Source: Terribium retamae
GTDB taxonomy: Bacteria; Pseudomonadota; Alphaproteobacteria; Rhizobiales; Rhizobiaceae
DNA: 59,444 bases
NCBI RefSeq assembly: GCF_022347545.1
Contig: NZ_JAKREW010000034.1
Coordinates: forward strand, 1 to 59,444
Reading direction: 5' to 3'
The position numbers were made by a program, and so were the translations under genes. Under the pieces are notes generated by a model that was not told where the DNA came from, made no database searches, and saw only the letters and a program-made list of their open reading frames with translations. The first letter of the stretch is position 1. Every line of letters starts with the position of its first letter. Of the stretch, positions 7,136 to 15,955 are shown piece after piece.

Positions 7136-8680
7136 TCAATCCATCCGCACGGTCACGAAGCGCAATTCCCCGGTCTTGGAAGCGAGCATCAACAGCGCGT
7201 TCTTGCGTCCCTGCTGCTTCAGCGACGCGATACGATCGACAACGTCTTTCGGCGTCGCCACCGACTCCTGTCCGATCTCGGTGATCACCTCGCCTGGCTG
7301 GATGCCGCGCTCCGCAGCTGCAGAATCCTTGGCAACCTCTGTAACGACGACACCGGAAACATCGGCGGCGATACCGAACTTGCCACGCGTATCGTCGTTC
7401 AATTCGCCGATCGACATACCGAGCACCTTCGCTGCGGCCACCGGCGCAGCCTTGCTGTCCTTGTCGGCTTCGCCCTTGCCCTCGGCATCGGCAAGCTTTT
7501 CGCCGTCTTCGAGCCGGCCGAGCGTAACCTTGATCGTCTGCTCCTTGCCCTTGCGGACGATCACCACGTCGACGGCCTTGCCGACGGGGCTCTCGGCGAC
7601 GACACGCGGCAGGTCGCGCGTTTCCTCGATCTCCTTGCCGTCAAATTTGGTGATGACGTCGCCGGCCTGGATCGTGCCGTTGTCGACCGGGCCGCCCTTG
7701 ATGACACCCGCCACCAATGCGCCCTTCGGCTCAGACATGCCGAGGCTTTCGGCAATATCCTTGGTCACGGGCTGTATGCGCACGCCGAGCCAACCGCGCC
7801 GAGTCTCGCCAAACTGGCGCAACTGGTCGACGACACCGGCAGCAAGCTGTGCGGGGATGGAAAAGCCGATACCGATCGAGCCACCTGACGGTGAGATGAT
7901 CGCGGTGTTAATGCCGATGACCTCACCGTACATGTTGAACAGCGGTCCGCCCGAATTGCCGCGGTTGATGGCAGCGTCGGTCTGGATGAAGTCGTCATAC
8001 GGTCCGGAGTTGATGTCGCGGTTGCGCGCCGAGACGATACCCACCGTCACGGTGCCTCCGAGGCCGAACGGATTGCCGATCGCCATCACCCAGTCGCCGA
8101 TGCGCATCTTGTTGGAATCGCCGAATTTGACTTCGGTCAGCTTGTGGCCTTTGGGGTCCACTTTCAGCACGGCGATGTCGGTCTTGGTGTCGGTGCCAAC
8201 CAGCTTGGCTTTCAGCGTCACGCCGTCGGAGAAATTCACCTCGATGTCGTCGGCATCGGCAATGACGTGATTGTTGGTGACGACGATGCCTTCCTTGGCA
8301 TCGACCACAAAACCCGAACCCAGCGATTGCACCTTCTGGGAGCCGCCGCCTTTCTCGCCGCCGCGATCCTTGAAGAAATCATCGAAGAAATCCTGGAAGG
8401 GTGAGCCTTCCGGCAGTTGCGGCATCGGCACGGCACCTGGCCCTTCGCTGCCTTTCACCGTCTGGGAGGTCGAGATGTTGACGACGGCGCCGAGCAGCTC
8501 TTGAGCAAGATCGGCCACGGAAGCCGGGCCATTCGGCGCAGGTGTCGGTGCTGCCGGGGTTGTCGTGGGCGCCTGCGTTTGGGCGATGGCCGATGGAACG
8601 GCAAAAGTACCAAGCATCAGCCCGGCAGTGGCAGCTGCAAGCGCCCTTCGTGCCGCTCGCAGGATGGATTCGGATTTCAT
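7136..8680 (-). CDS. degP: Do-like serine endopeptidase DegP/MucD
   Basis: A 514-residue periplasmic protease and chaperone that degrades misfolded envelope proteins. It has a signal peptide (about residues 1-34, ending AVPSAIAQ) and a trypsin-like domain with catalytic triad H138 (TNNHVIA), D168 (TKTDIAV) and S243 (RGNSGGPL). Two PDZ domains follow (about 300-390 and 415-510). The start at 8680 is preferred to 8767 because it gives a proper signal peptide and has GGGAGG about 6 bases upstream. It is the last gene after hflK, hflC and DUF2065 and ends at a strong terminator. The 123-bp gap before it could hold its own promoter. Confidence 0.95.
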   Translation of the reverse strand: MKSESILRAARRALAAATAGLMLGTFAVPSAIAQTQAPTTTPAAPTPAPNGPASVADLAQELLGAVVNISTSQTVKGSEGPGAVPMPQLPEGSPFQDFFDDFFKDRGGEKGGGSQKVQSLGSGFVVDAKEGIVVTNNHVIADADDIEVNFSDGVTLKAKLVGTDTKTDIAVLKVDPKGHKLTEVKFGDSNKMRIGDWVMAIGNPFGLGGTVTVGIVSARNRDINSGPYDDFIQTDAAINRGNSGGPLFNMYGEVIGINTAIISPSGGSIGIGFSIPAQLAAGVVDQLRQFGETRRGWLGVRIQPVTKDIAESLGMSEPKGALVAGVIKGGPVDNGTIQAGDVITKFDGKEIEETRDLPRVVAESPVGKAVDVVIVRKGKEQTIKVTLGRLEDGEKLADAEGKGEADKDSKAAPVAAAKVLGMSIGELNDDTRGKFGIAADVSGVVVTEVAKDSAAAERGIQPGEVITEIGQESVATPKDVVDRIASLKQQGRKNALLMLASKTGELRFVTVRMD

Positions 8681-8803
8681 CAGGGCCTCCCGGCAAGTCA
8701 GCAAGAGTGTTTCAACGACATGTCGCCAGTGTGGAAAGAAATAAGGCACGTTTGCGGCCCTGGCCACCCGGCAACGGATAAATCCCGGACGGAGAGCACT
8801 TCG

Positions 8804-8989
8804 TCAGCCGCGCACCAGCCAGACGATGCCGACGCCAATGGCGATCGCCGCCAGCCCGCCAACCCTCAACATGCTTTCCGGCATGGCAAGAACATCCGCG
8901 GCAAGCCGCTTTGCCAATCGCGGAAAGCCGCCATAGACCAACCCCTCAACGACGAGAACAAGGCCCATGGCGGCTAAAAAATCCTGCAC
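8804..8989 (-). CDS. DUF2065 small membrane protein
   Basis: A 61-residue protein with two hydrophobic helices (about residues 3-22 and 40-59) separated by a short charged loop. This matches the DUF2065/YjeT family, which in many proteobacteria sits right next to hflC. It begins 3 bp after hflC, so it is translated from the same message. Its function is not known; location suggests a role with the HflKC complex in the inner membrane. Confidence 0.88.
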   Translation of the reverse strand: MQDFLAAMGLVLVVEGLVYGGFPRLAKRLAADVLAMPESMLRVGGLAAIAIGVGIVWLVRG

Positions 8990-8992
8990 GGT

Positions 8993-9904
8993 CTATTGCG
9001 CAGGCTTAGGCATCGCCGGCGCCGCCGCACCGGCCGGATCGCGGAAGTAGCGGAAGAATTCCGAATTCGGCGACAGCAGCATGGTGGTTCCGGTGTTGTC
9101 GAGCGCCGTGCCGTAAGCATTCATCGACCGATAGAAATCGAAGAAACCAGGATCGCGATTATAGGCGTTGGCAAAGATGGCACTGCGCTCCGCGTCGCCC
9201 TCACCGCGCAGGATCTCCGATTCCTTGTTGGCCTCGGCGACGATTTCGACCACTTCGCGGTCGGCTCGGGCTTTGATGCGCTGCGCGGCTTCATTACCGC
9301 GAGCCCTCAGCCGCTCTGCTTCTGCCAGGCGCTCGGCCTTCATGCGGTCGTAGGTCTGCTGCGAGACTTCAGCCGTGAGGTCGGTACGCCGGATACGCAC
9401 GTCATCGATCACGAGACCGAGCGAGGTGGCATCCGGGCGCAGTTGGTCACGGACTTCACGCATCATGATGCCACGTTCTTCCGAAAGGGCAGCCTCGAAA
9501 GCGCGTTGGCCGTAGACCCGGCGCAGTGCCGCATCGAGACGTGTCTTCAGTCGCTGCTCCGCCAGCTCGATCTGACCGGAAACGGCCGAACGGAAAACAC
9601 GCGGGTTAGAGATGCGGTAGGCTATGAAGGCATCGACTTCATAGAACTTGCCGCCGGAAACCTGGACGCGGATGTTGTCGAGGTCGAAGCGCAGCACACG
9701 CTTTTCGACGAGTTGTACGGTATCGGCGTCGAAGAATGGGAACGGTGCTTTGAAGTAGATGCCCGGCTCTGTCTTGACGTCTATGATCTCGCCGAAGCGC
9801 AACACGATCGCCTGCTGGCGGGCATTGACGACGAAGACCGACGAATAAAGAAGGAAAAGCAGGACGGCGATAGCGACGATGATCGCGGGAAGACGATTGG
9901 CCAT
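8993..9904 (-). CDS. hflC: Protease modulator HflC
   Basis: HflC, with HflK, forms an SPFH/prohibitin-type cage around the FtsH membrane protease and modulates its action. The 303-residue protein has one N-terminal membrane helix (about residues 5-25), then the SPFH domain (IVLRFGEIIDVKTEPGIYFKAP onward). A long helical region follows, with VSQQTYDRMKAERLAEAERLRARGNEAAQ. The Ala/Pro-rich tail is short. Its ATG shares one base with the hflK stop (TAATG), so the two are made in step. Confidence 0.95.
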   Translation of the reverse strand: MANRLPAIIVAIAVLLFLLYSSVFVVNARQQAIVLRFGEIIDVKTEPGIYFKAPFPFFDADTVQLVEKRVLRFDLDNIRVQVSGGKFYEVDAFIAYRISNPRVFRSAVSGQIELAEQRLKTRLDAALRRVYGQRAFEAALSEERGIMMREVRDQLRPDATSLGLVIDDVRIRRTDLTAEVSQQTYDRMKAERLAEAERLRARGNEAAQRIKARADREVVEIVAEANKESEILRGEGDAERSAIFANAYNRDPGFFDFYRSMNAYGTALDNTGTTMLLSPNSEFFRYFRDPAGAAAPAMPKPAQ

Positions 9905-11001
9905 TACTGGTTACCTCCCGGGACCTTCGGCTGCAGTGCCGGCAAGGGCAGGTAAGGCAGGACGCCCTGACCATTGCCATTCGGCTCGACGATAACCTTG
10001 CTGGAATCCTTCAGCACCCTCTCCATCGTCTCCAAATATATGCGCCGGCGCGTCACGTCGGGCGCCTTGGCGTATTCGTCGTAGATCGAGATGAAGCGTT
10101 GCGCTTCACCCTGTGCTTCCTGCACGACCCGGTTCTTGTAGGCAGCAGCGTCTTCGCGAACCTGGGCTGCCTGACCGCGGGCCTGGCCGAGCTTCTGGTT
10201 GGAGTACTGGTTTGCCTCTTCGACGAAACGGTCTTCATCCTGCTCGGCGCGCTGCACTTCGTCGAACGCGTCGGCCACTTCGCGCGGCGGGGCGGCATCC
10301 TCGATGGACACTGCATTGACGTTCAGACCTGCTTTGTAGCTGTCGAGCGTTGCCTGGATGTTTTCGCGCACCGCAGTCGCAATGCCCTGGCGGTCATCGC
10401 GGAAGATGTCTTGTGCCGGACGTCGTCCGACGGCCTCGCGCATCGCGCTTTCAGCCACTTGCCTCAGCATCTCGTCGGGATCGGCTACATCGAACAGGAA
10501 AGCGCGCGGATTGGCCACCTGATAGGCCACCGAGAACTGCACGTTGACGATGTTCTGGTCTCCCGACAGCATCAGCCCGGACGTATTGCCGCTGCGAGCG
10601 CCGCCGCCGATATTGACCAACTGCTCGGAAATCTTGGCAGTCTCGACCGTTTCGACCGGCCACCAGTGGAAATGCAGGCCGGGCTCTGAAAGCTGTTCCT
10701 TCGGCTTGCCGAAGCGCAGTTCCACTGCCACCTCATCCGGCTGAACCGTATAGATGGCTTTGAAAAGCCAGCCGGCGATCAGCACGAGTGCGATCAGAAT
10801 ATAGACCGCAGGGCTGCCGCCACCGCCCGGAATCGCGTTCCGCAAACGGTCCTGGCCGCGGCGGATTATGTCTTCGAGATCGGGCGGCGTGCCCTGAGGA
10901 CCGCTTGGCCCGCGCGGACCTTGCCCCCATGGACCTTGATTGTTACCGCCGCCACCTCCCCAGGGGCCGCCTCCACCGCCACTTTTGTCGTTCCAGGGCA
11001 T
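9904..11001 (-). CDS. hflK: FtsH protease activity modulator HflK
   Basis: The partner of HflC in the FtsH-associated cage. The 365-residue protein opens with a Gly-rich, disordered segment (about residues 1-45, many GGG and GPxG runs) usual for HflK. A membrane helix (about 65-83, VYILIALVLIAGWLFKAIY) follows, then the SPFH domain (YTVQPDEVAVELRFG) and a coiled region rich in Q, A and E. It is upstream of and overlaps hflC by one base. About 240 bp separate it from folA, so it may have its own promoter there. Confidence 0.95.
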   Translation of the reverse strand: MPWNDKSGGGGGPWGGGGGNNQGPWGQGPRGPSGPQGTPPDLEDIIRRGQDRLRNAIPGGGGSPAVYILIALVLIAGWLFKAIYTVQPDEVAVELRFGKPKEQLSEPGLHFHWWPVETVETAKISEQLVNIGGGARSGNTSGLMLSGDQNIVNVQFSVAYQVANPRAFLFDVADPDEMLRQVAESAMREAVGRRPAQDIFRDDRQGIATAVRENIQATLDSYKAGLNVNAVSIEDAAPPREVADAFDEVQRAEQDEDRFVEEANQYSNQKLGQARGQAAQVREDAAAYKNRVVQEAQGEAQRFISIYDEYAKAPDVTRRRIYLETMERVLKDSSKVIVEPNGNGQGVLPYLPLPALQPKVPGGNQ

Positions 11002-11159
11002 GAATGTCCTTTCGCTGGGATTCCCTCACGCGCCGGAGCCGGCGCAAAATCCTTGTCGTCCTTCTATAGGGATGCCTCCGCGCGCTTTCAACGCGTCCGC
11101 CTTCTAATGCGCTGTTCTTAGCTGCAGTTTGGCCGCGACGCTTTGTCGTGGTTAATGCC

Positions 11160-11205
11160 TCGGCCCGAAAATCGGATCCGGTTTTCGCAAAGCACCATGC
11201 ACAGC
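11160..11205. repeat. Palindromic intergenic repeat (type C)
   Basis: The hairpin at 11166-11187 has arms CGAAAA and TTTTCG around an ATCGGATCCG centre, and is followed by AAAGCACCATGCAC. From memory, this combination matches a short noncoding palindromic repeat found many times in rhizobial genomes. It lies in the 241-bp gap between hflK and folA. Nothing else is recognised in that gap. Confidence 0.5.
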
Positions 11206-11242
11206 TTCACGGCGCCCTCGCGCGCTCCAAAGGACATGCACC

Positions 11243-11761
11243 TTAATCGCGAACCCGCCTTTCATAGACGACATGACGTGTCGGGTGGCTGTCCTTTTCG
11301 CCGGCGGGAATGTCTTCGGAACTGACGATGCGCCATGTCTGCGGATCGATCGGTGGGAAAGACGTATCGCCATCGACCGACGCCAGCACATGCGTGACAT
11401 GCAGTCTGTCGGCCAATGGCAGCGCTTGCGCATAGATCTGCCCCCCGCCAATCACGCAGATCTCGTTCACCCCCGCCATGCACCGCCCCCGGATGCGCGC
11501 GAGGGTCAGCCCGTCCTCAAGGGAAGTTACGACTTCTCCCCCTTCAGCATCATAAGCCGGATCGCGGGTAACGATGATGTTCAGCCGGTCGGGCAGCGGA
11601 CGTTTAGGGAAACTCTCCCAGGTCTTGCGGCCCATCACGATGGGCTTGCCCACCGTATCGGCCTTGAACCGCTTGAGATCGGAGGAAAGCCGCCAGGGCA
11701 AACCACCCTCGCGGCCGATCACGCCATTTTCAGCGATTGCGACATGGATCGAGACGAGCAT
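11243..11761 (-). CDS. folA: Dihydrofolate reductase
   Basis: FolA reduces dihydrofolate to tetrahydrofolate with NADPH. The 172-residue protein shows the family landmarks in order: IHVAIAENGVIGREGGLPW with the catalytic loop, the acidic SDLKRFK segment, GKPIVMGRKTWESFP (NADPH binding), and CVIGGGQIYAQALPLADRLHVT. Length is normal for chromosomal DHFR. Its ATG overlaps the stop of the DUF4424 gene by one base (TGATG), so it is translated from that message. It lies 5.5 kb from thyA, which makes its substrate. Confidence 0.95.
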   Translation of the reverse strand: MLVSIHVAIAENGVIGREGGLPWRLSSDLKRFKADTVGKPIVMGRKTWESFPKRPLPDRLNIIVTRDPAYDAEGGEVVTSLEDGLTLARIRGRCMAGVNEICVIGGGQIYAQALPLADRLHVTHVLASVDGDTSFPPIDPQTWRIVSSEDIPAGEKDSHPTRHVVYERRVRD

Positions 11762-12768
11762 CAGTTGCCGCTTTCGTTTTCGGGCCGATTAAGCAGGAGA
11801 ATATCGATATCGCGCTCGGGCACGAAATCCTCCGCAGTCATCTCGAAGGTAGTCGGTCCGGTCTTCTTCACGCCGGTGCCGCAAAACGAGACGAGACTCC
11901 GTGCGTCGAGCTTGTCCACCGTAAGCTTGAACCTGCCGATGCTTCCGGTCGCCCAGTTGCCGCCGGTGGTGAGTATATAGGCTATGCGGCTCTCATAGAG
12001 CTGCGTGCTGCCGGTATTGGCCTTCTGAGCCTTGCGCACCGCCGCCTCTAACGCATCGTCCAGGCAATAGCGACGCTTGTAATTGTCATATTCACCTTGG
12101 AACTTGCCATCGTTGAAGAAGGTCAAGCCTGCGGTTGCACCGACACTCGGTTTGTAGCGATGCGAGACATGCACCGGTTTGCCGGCCGGAAAAGCCGCCC
12201 GCCACCAGAATGTCGAACGCAGTTGCCAGTAGGGAGAGCGCACGCTCTTCCAGCCCGAGCCGTCATCATATTGGTCCAAGACAATGATGCCGCGAGCCAA
12301 CCAGTCGTCGGCAACCTGTTGCGGCAGCTTGGCAAGCGCGGCCAAAGCCGTCTTCCCGTAGGGATAGAGCGGCACGCTCTGGGCTTTCAACTCCTCGCTG
12401 ACATCAACGCCAACGGCAAACGCCTTTTGTTCCAGCTCCGGTTTGACGGCGACGCCATCCACCGTCACCTCGAAACCGAGGAAGTTTTCACTGCCCTCCT
12501 CCGGTATGGAAGGCATTTCGTAAGGGCTGGCTTCGATCTCCGGCAATGGGAAGGCGACGATGGTGTTCACATCCTTGTCGGAGGTATTGCGGAAGACATA
12601 GTCAACCGTGACCTTGTCGGGCGAAATGAAGAGATCCTCGCTGTCCATCGAAACAGCATCGTTGCGCGACAGGATAAGCCCGCCGGCGCCAAGCTCCGCA
12701 GTGGAGTCATTGGCAAGGGCAGGAACTGCGGCAAGCGCCAGGCCAAATGTCAGCGCGATGCGAACCAT
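11761..12768 (-). CDS. DUF4424 domain-containing exported protein
   Basis: A 335-residue secreted protein with a clean signal peptide (MVRIALTFGLALAAVPALAND). The rest matches DUF4424: AELGAGGLILSRNDAVSMDSEDLFISPDKVTV, a run with many conserved aromatics (PYWQLRSTFWWRAAFPAG), and the C-terminal RDIDILLLNRPE. Its function is unknown. The start at 12768 is preferred to 12837 because it begins directly at the signal peptide. It overlaps folA by one base. A secreted protein tightly coupled to a cytosolic folate enzyme is odd and may reflect shared promoter use only. Confidence 0.85.
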   Translation of the reverse strand: MVRIALTFGLALAAVPALANDSTAELGAGGLILSRNDAVSMDSEDLFISPDKVTVDYVFRNTSDKDVNTIVAFPLPEIEASPYEMPSIPEEGSENFLGFEVTVDGVAVKPELEQKAFAVGVDVSEELKAQSVPLYPYGKTALAALAKLPQQVADDWLARGIIVLDQYDDGSGWKSVRSPYWQLRSTFWWRAAFPAGKPVHVSHRYKPSVGATAGLTFFNDGKFQGEYDNYKRRYCLDDALEAAVRKAQKANTGSTQLYESRIAYILTTGGNWATGSIGRFKLTVDKLDARSLVSFCGTGVKKTGPTTFEMTAEDFVPERDIDILLLNRPENESGN

Positions 12769-12902
12769 CGAAGCGATTCCCTTCTGTAGTAGCACCGAGA
12801 GCCTACTTGCTGAACAGCCGCCATCAAAGCTTTTCAATCAGCGCCGGTGCCCGTCGCTCCTCACTCTGGACAGGCCTGCGAGGATCGGGCAGGACAGCGC
12901 CC

Positions 12903-13664
12903 ATGCGCAAGGTTCTCGTGATCGGCATCGGCGCCGGCAACCCCGAACACATGACGGTCCAGGCCATAAACGGTCTGAACCGCGCCGACGTGCTGTTCAT
13001 CCCCGACAAAGGCGCCAAAAAGACCGAGCTTGCCGAGCTGCGCCGGGATATCTGCGACCGTTTCGTCACCAACCCGGAATCGCGTCGTGTCGAATTCGAC
13101 GTTCCGGTGCGGGCCGAGCCGACGTCATCCTATCGCGCGACCGTCGACGACTGGCACGAGGAGATCGCCGGCATCTACGAGCGTCTGGTGCGCGACGAGA
13201 TCGGAGAGGATGGCTGTGGTGCCTTCCTGATCTGGGGCGATCCCTCGCTCTATGATTCCGCGCTGCGCATTCTCGAGCGCGTCAGCCGGCGCGGTAACAT
13301 TGCCTTCGAACTGGAAGTCATTCCTGGCATCACCGCGATCCAGGCTCTGGCTGCCGGCCACAAGATGGCGCTGAACCGCATCGGCGATCCGTTCCTGGTG
13401 ACGACTGGGCGCAGACTGACGGAAGAAGGCCTGCCCGGCAACGCGGGCACCGTGGTGGTGATGCTGGATGGCAAATGCTCCTTCCAGAGTGTCGCCGACA
13501 AGGATGCCATCATCCATTGGGGTGCGTATCTCGGCACTGCGGATGAGATCCTGGTCCATGGCCGCCTGGGAGACGTTGAAGACGAAATCGTCACGGTTCG
13601 CGAGGCCGCCCGCCAGCGCAAGGGCTGGATCATGGACACTTATCTGTTGAGGAAGCCGGAATAA
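12903..13664 (+). CDS. cobF: Precorrin-6A synthase (deacetylating) CobF
   Basis: CobF methylates C-1 of precorrin-5 and removes acetate in aerobic cobalamin synthesis. The 253-residue protein is a tetrapyrrole methylase: N-terminal VLVIGIGAGNPEHMTVQA, the glycine loop GAFLIWGDPSLYDS (SAM binding), and EVIPGITAIQALAA. The start ATG at 12903 is the first methionine of the domain. No other cobalamin gene is nearby, and I see no cobalamin riboswitch in the 130 bp upstream. It converges with the ModE-like gene, with 17 bp between the two stops. Confidence 0.93.
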   Translation: MRKVLVIGIGAGNPEHMTVQAINGLNRADVLFIPDKGAKKTELAELRRDICDRFVTNPESRRVEFDVPVRAEPTSSYRATVDDWHEEIAGIYERLVRDEIGEDGCGAFLIWGDPSLYDSALRILERVSRRGNIAFELEVIPGITAIQALAAGHKMALNRIGDPFLVTTGRRLTEEGLPGNAGTVVVMLDGKCSFQSVADKDAIIHWGAYLGTADEILVHGRLGDVEDEIVTVREAARQRKGWIMDTYLLRKPE

Positions 13665-13681
13665 TCTGCCGGCAGACGTCC

Positions 13682-14023
13682 TCATGCGGCATCGATTTCG
13701 GCCTGCAAGGCCTCCATATGCCCCTGCGCCGCGGCGGTGGCAGCGCGCTCGATGGCTCTGTAGCGGCTGACGACGGCAAGTCCTACCGGGGTCAATTGCG
13801 CGCCGCCGCCCTTACGGCCACCGGTCTGTGCCGCGACCAGTGGCTTGCCGAAGACACGGTTCATGTCCTCGACCAGGTCCCAGGCATGTTTGTAGGACAT
13901 TTCCATGCCGCGAGCCGCCGCCGAGATCGAGCCAAAAGCGGCGATCTGTTCCAGGAGTTCTATCTTGCCGGGGCCGATGCGGCCGTCCGGGTCGAGATTG
14001 ATCCGCAAGCTGAGCGAAGGCAT
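13682..14023 (-). CDS. ModE-like winged-helix regulator without a molybdate-binding domain
   Basis: A 113-residue protein that equals only the N-terminal DNA-binding half of ModE: RIGPGKIELLEQIAAFGSISAAARGMEMSYKHAW carries the winged helix. AQTGGRKGGGAQLTPVG is the wing region. The C-terminal Mop domains that sense molybdate in full-length ModE are absent. The start at 14023 has a good ribosome site (GGAGG, 5 bases upstream); starts at 14038 or 14056 lack one. It is the fourth gene of the modABC run and is the likely ligand of the Mo-box upstream of modA. Single-domain ModE-like proteins are known in other bacteria. Confidence 0.85.
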   Translation of the reverse strand: MPSLSLRINLDPDGRIGPGKIELLEQIAAFGSISAAARGMEMSYKHAWDLVEDMNRVFGKPLVAAQTGGRKGGGAQLTPVGLAVVSRYRAIERAATAAAQGHMEALQAEIDAA

Positions 14024-14112
14024 GCTTTCCTCCCGCATCCATGTCCGGATCGCCATTGCTTTTTATCGCAACCGTTATTCCATATGAGAATAGCGCATGA
14101 CAAGGGGGCGCA

Positions 14113-15225
14113 TCAGGCGTCGAATCGCTCCTTGGGAGCAGTCGCCATATTGGCCTGGTCGAAACTGACGGTCTTGATGACCGCAAACACGTCGCGGCCG
14201 ACGGCAAGCGACAGCGCGTGCTGCGACTGCCGTGTGATACGCGCCATCACCGTCGCCCCGCTGCAATCGATTCTAACCTCAACGGCGGCCCCTTCTCCCG
14301 GCTCGATCGCCGTGATGCGGCCCGCCAGCACGTTGAGCGCGCTCAGGCCGTGCGGACGCTCCGTTGCGATCATGACGTCGCGCGCTCGGACACGCAGTCT
14401 CACCGGCTGGCCGGCGACTGCCTGAAGGAAGGGAACGCGGATGTCGCCGGCTGGCGAACCCAGCACAGTCATGCCGAAACGCTCGTCGTGACGCAGCACG
14501 CGCGTGTCCAGCACGGCGCCGCCTTCCATGCGTTCTTCGTGGGCGAGCAGATCGAGCCGCTGCATGATCTTGGCTGTCGAGCCAGCAGCTGCAACCTTGC
14601 CTTGCGCCATCACCACTACGTCGCTGGCCAACCGCGCCACTTCGGCAATCGAATGGCTGACATAGACGATCGGGATTTTCGTTTCGTCGCGCAGCCGCTC
14701 GATATAGGGCAGGATCTCGGCCTTGCGCGCCTCGTCCAACGAGGCCAGCGGCTCGTCCATCAAAAGCAGCCTCGGGCTAGCCAGCAGTGCCCGGCCGATC
14801 GCAACACGCTGTTTTTCTCCGCCGGAAAGCTTGGCTGGCCGGCGGTCGAGCAGATGGCCAATGCCCAGCAACTCGACCACTGCGCCGATATCGCCGTAGC
14901 GTTCAGCCGCCGGCGTAAACCAGCGGCCATAGCGCAGATTGGCCGCCACGCTTAGATGAGGGAACAGCCGTGCATCCTGGAACACCATGCCGATGCGCCG
15001 CTTGTGCCTCGGCACGAAGACGCTGTCTCTGGTATCGACCAGCACACGCCCGTCAACGGCGATGCGTCCTCGCTCCGGCCGGATCAACCCCGCTATCGCG
15101 TTGATCAGTGAAGTCTTGCCGGAACCGGAAGGACCGAAAAGCGCCGTCAGGCGGCCCGAACTCTCAAAAGCGGCCTCAAGCGAAAAGCCACCTTGCCGGT
15201 GACCGATATCGACCGCGACACTCAT
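14113..15225 (-). CDS. modC: Molybdenum ABC transporter ATP-binding protein ModC
   Basis: ModC powers molybdate uptake through ModB. The 370-residue protein has Walker A GPSGSGKTSL (about residues 31-40), the ABC signature LSGGEKQRVAIGRAL (about 133-147) and Walker B LLLMDEP. A C-terminal Mop/TOBE region (about 285-360, with RITRQSQHALSLAVG) binds oxyanion in this family. Its ATG overlaps the modB stop by four bases (ATGA), so the two proteins are made together. About 90 bp separate it from the ModE-like gene downstream. Confidence 0.96.
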   Translation of the reverse strand: MSVAVDIGHRQGGFSLEAAFESSGRLTALFGPSGSGKTSLINAIAGLIRPERGRIAVDGRVLVDTRDSVFVPRHKRRIGMVFQDARLFPHLSVAANLRYGRWFTPAAERYGDIGAVVELLGIGHLLDRRPAKLSGGEKQRVAIGRALLASPRLLLMDEPLASLDEARKAEILPYIERLRDETKIPIVYVSHSIAEVARLASDVVVMAQGKVAAAGSTAKIMQRLDLLAHEERMEGGAVLDTRVLRHDERFGMTVLGSPAGDIRVPFLQAVAGQPVRLRVRARDVMIATERPHGLSALNVLAGRITAIEPGEGAAVEVRIDCSGATVMARITRQSQHALSLAVGRDVFAVIKTVSFDQANMATAPKERFDA

Positions 15226-15926
15226 TCGATGTCCATTCGCCGACCGACTCGGCGCGCCAATACCTCGGAGGCGATCAGAGCAGTCATCGAGATGACAATG
15301 CTGATGAGTGTCAGCCTCAACGCACCTTCGTCACCGCCCGGCACCTGCGTGAATGTGTAGATCGCCGAAGGCAGCGTTTGGGTCTCGTTCGGAATGTTGG
15401 AAACGAAGGTGATGGTCGCACCAAACTCACCCATCGCCTTGGCGAAAGAGAGAATGGCGCCAGCAATCATGCCGGGCAGGATCAGCGGCAAGGTGATGGT
15501 CGCGAAGACCCAGAAAGGATTGGCGCCCAGCGTACCGGCCGCCGCTTCCAGCCTGCGATCCACCGTTTCGATGGAAAGCCGGATCGCCCGCACCATCAGC
15601 GGAAATCCCATCACGCCGCATGCCAGAGCTGCCCCCGTCCACCGGAACGAAAAGACGAGACCGAAATAATCGGCAAAAAAGGCGCCGGCCGGTCCGCGCC
15701 GGCCGAAGGCGAGCAGCAGCAGATAGCCCGTTACCACCGGCGGCAGGATCAGAGGCAAGTGCACGATGCCATTGAGCAACGTCTTGCCCCAGAATCTGCC
15801 ACGCGCCAGAAGCAATGCCACTGCGATGCCGATCGGCAGGCTGACCAGCATCGCGACCGTGGCGACCTTGATGGACAGCCGGACCGCGTTCCATTCGTCA
15901 GGGCTGAGGTCCAGCAGCCAGTTCAT
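15222..15926 (-). CDS. modB: Molybdate ABC transporter permease ModB
   Basis: The membrane channel of the molybdate importer, 234 residues with about five or six membrane helices. The loop that docks on ModC is visible as EAAAGTLGANPFWVFATITLP, the EAA motif of importer permeases, near residues 147-167. The N-terminus begins MNWLLDLSPDEWNAVRLSIK as in other ModB proteins. It starts 29 bp after modA and overlaps modC by four bases. Confidence 0.96.
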   Translation of the reverse strand: MNWLLDLSPDEWNAVRLSIKVATVAMLVSLPIGIAVALLLARGRFWGKTLLNGIVHLPLILPPVVTGYLLLLAFGRRGPAGAFFADYFGLVFSFRWTGAALACGVMGFPLMVRAIRLSIETVDRRLEAAAGTLGANPFWVFATITLPLILPGMIAGAILSFAKAMGEFGATITFVSNIPNETQTLPSAIYTFTQVPGGDEGALRLTLISIVISMTALIASEVLARRVGRRMDIE

Positions 15927-15955
15927 GCTCCCCTATCATGTCTCATGGGCAATGC

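Noticed and set aside
12769..12902. Possible cobalamin riboswitch upstream of cobF
   Set aside because: I looked for the conserved B12 box pattern in the 134 bp before cobF and did not see it. The region is short and shows no B12-type core.
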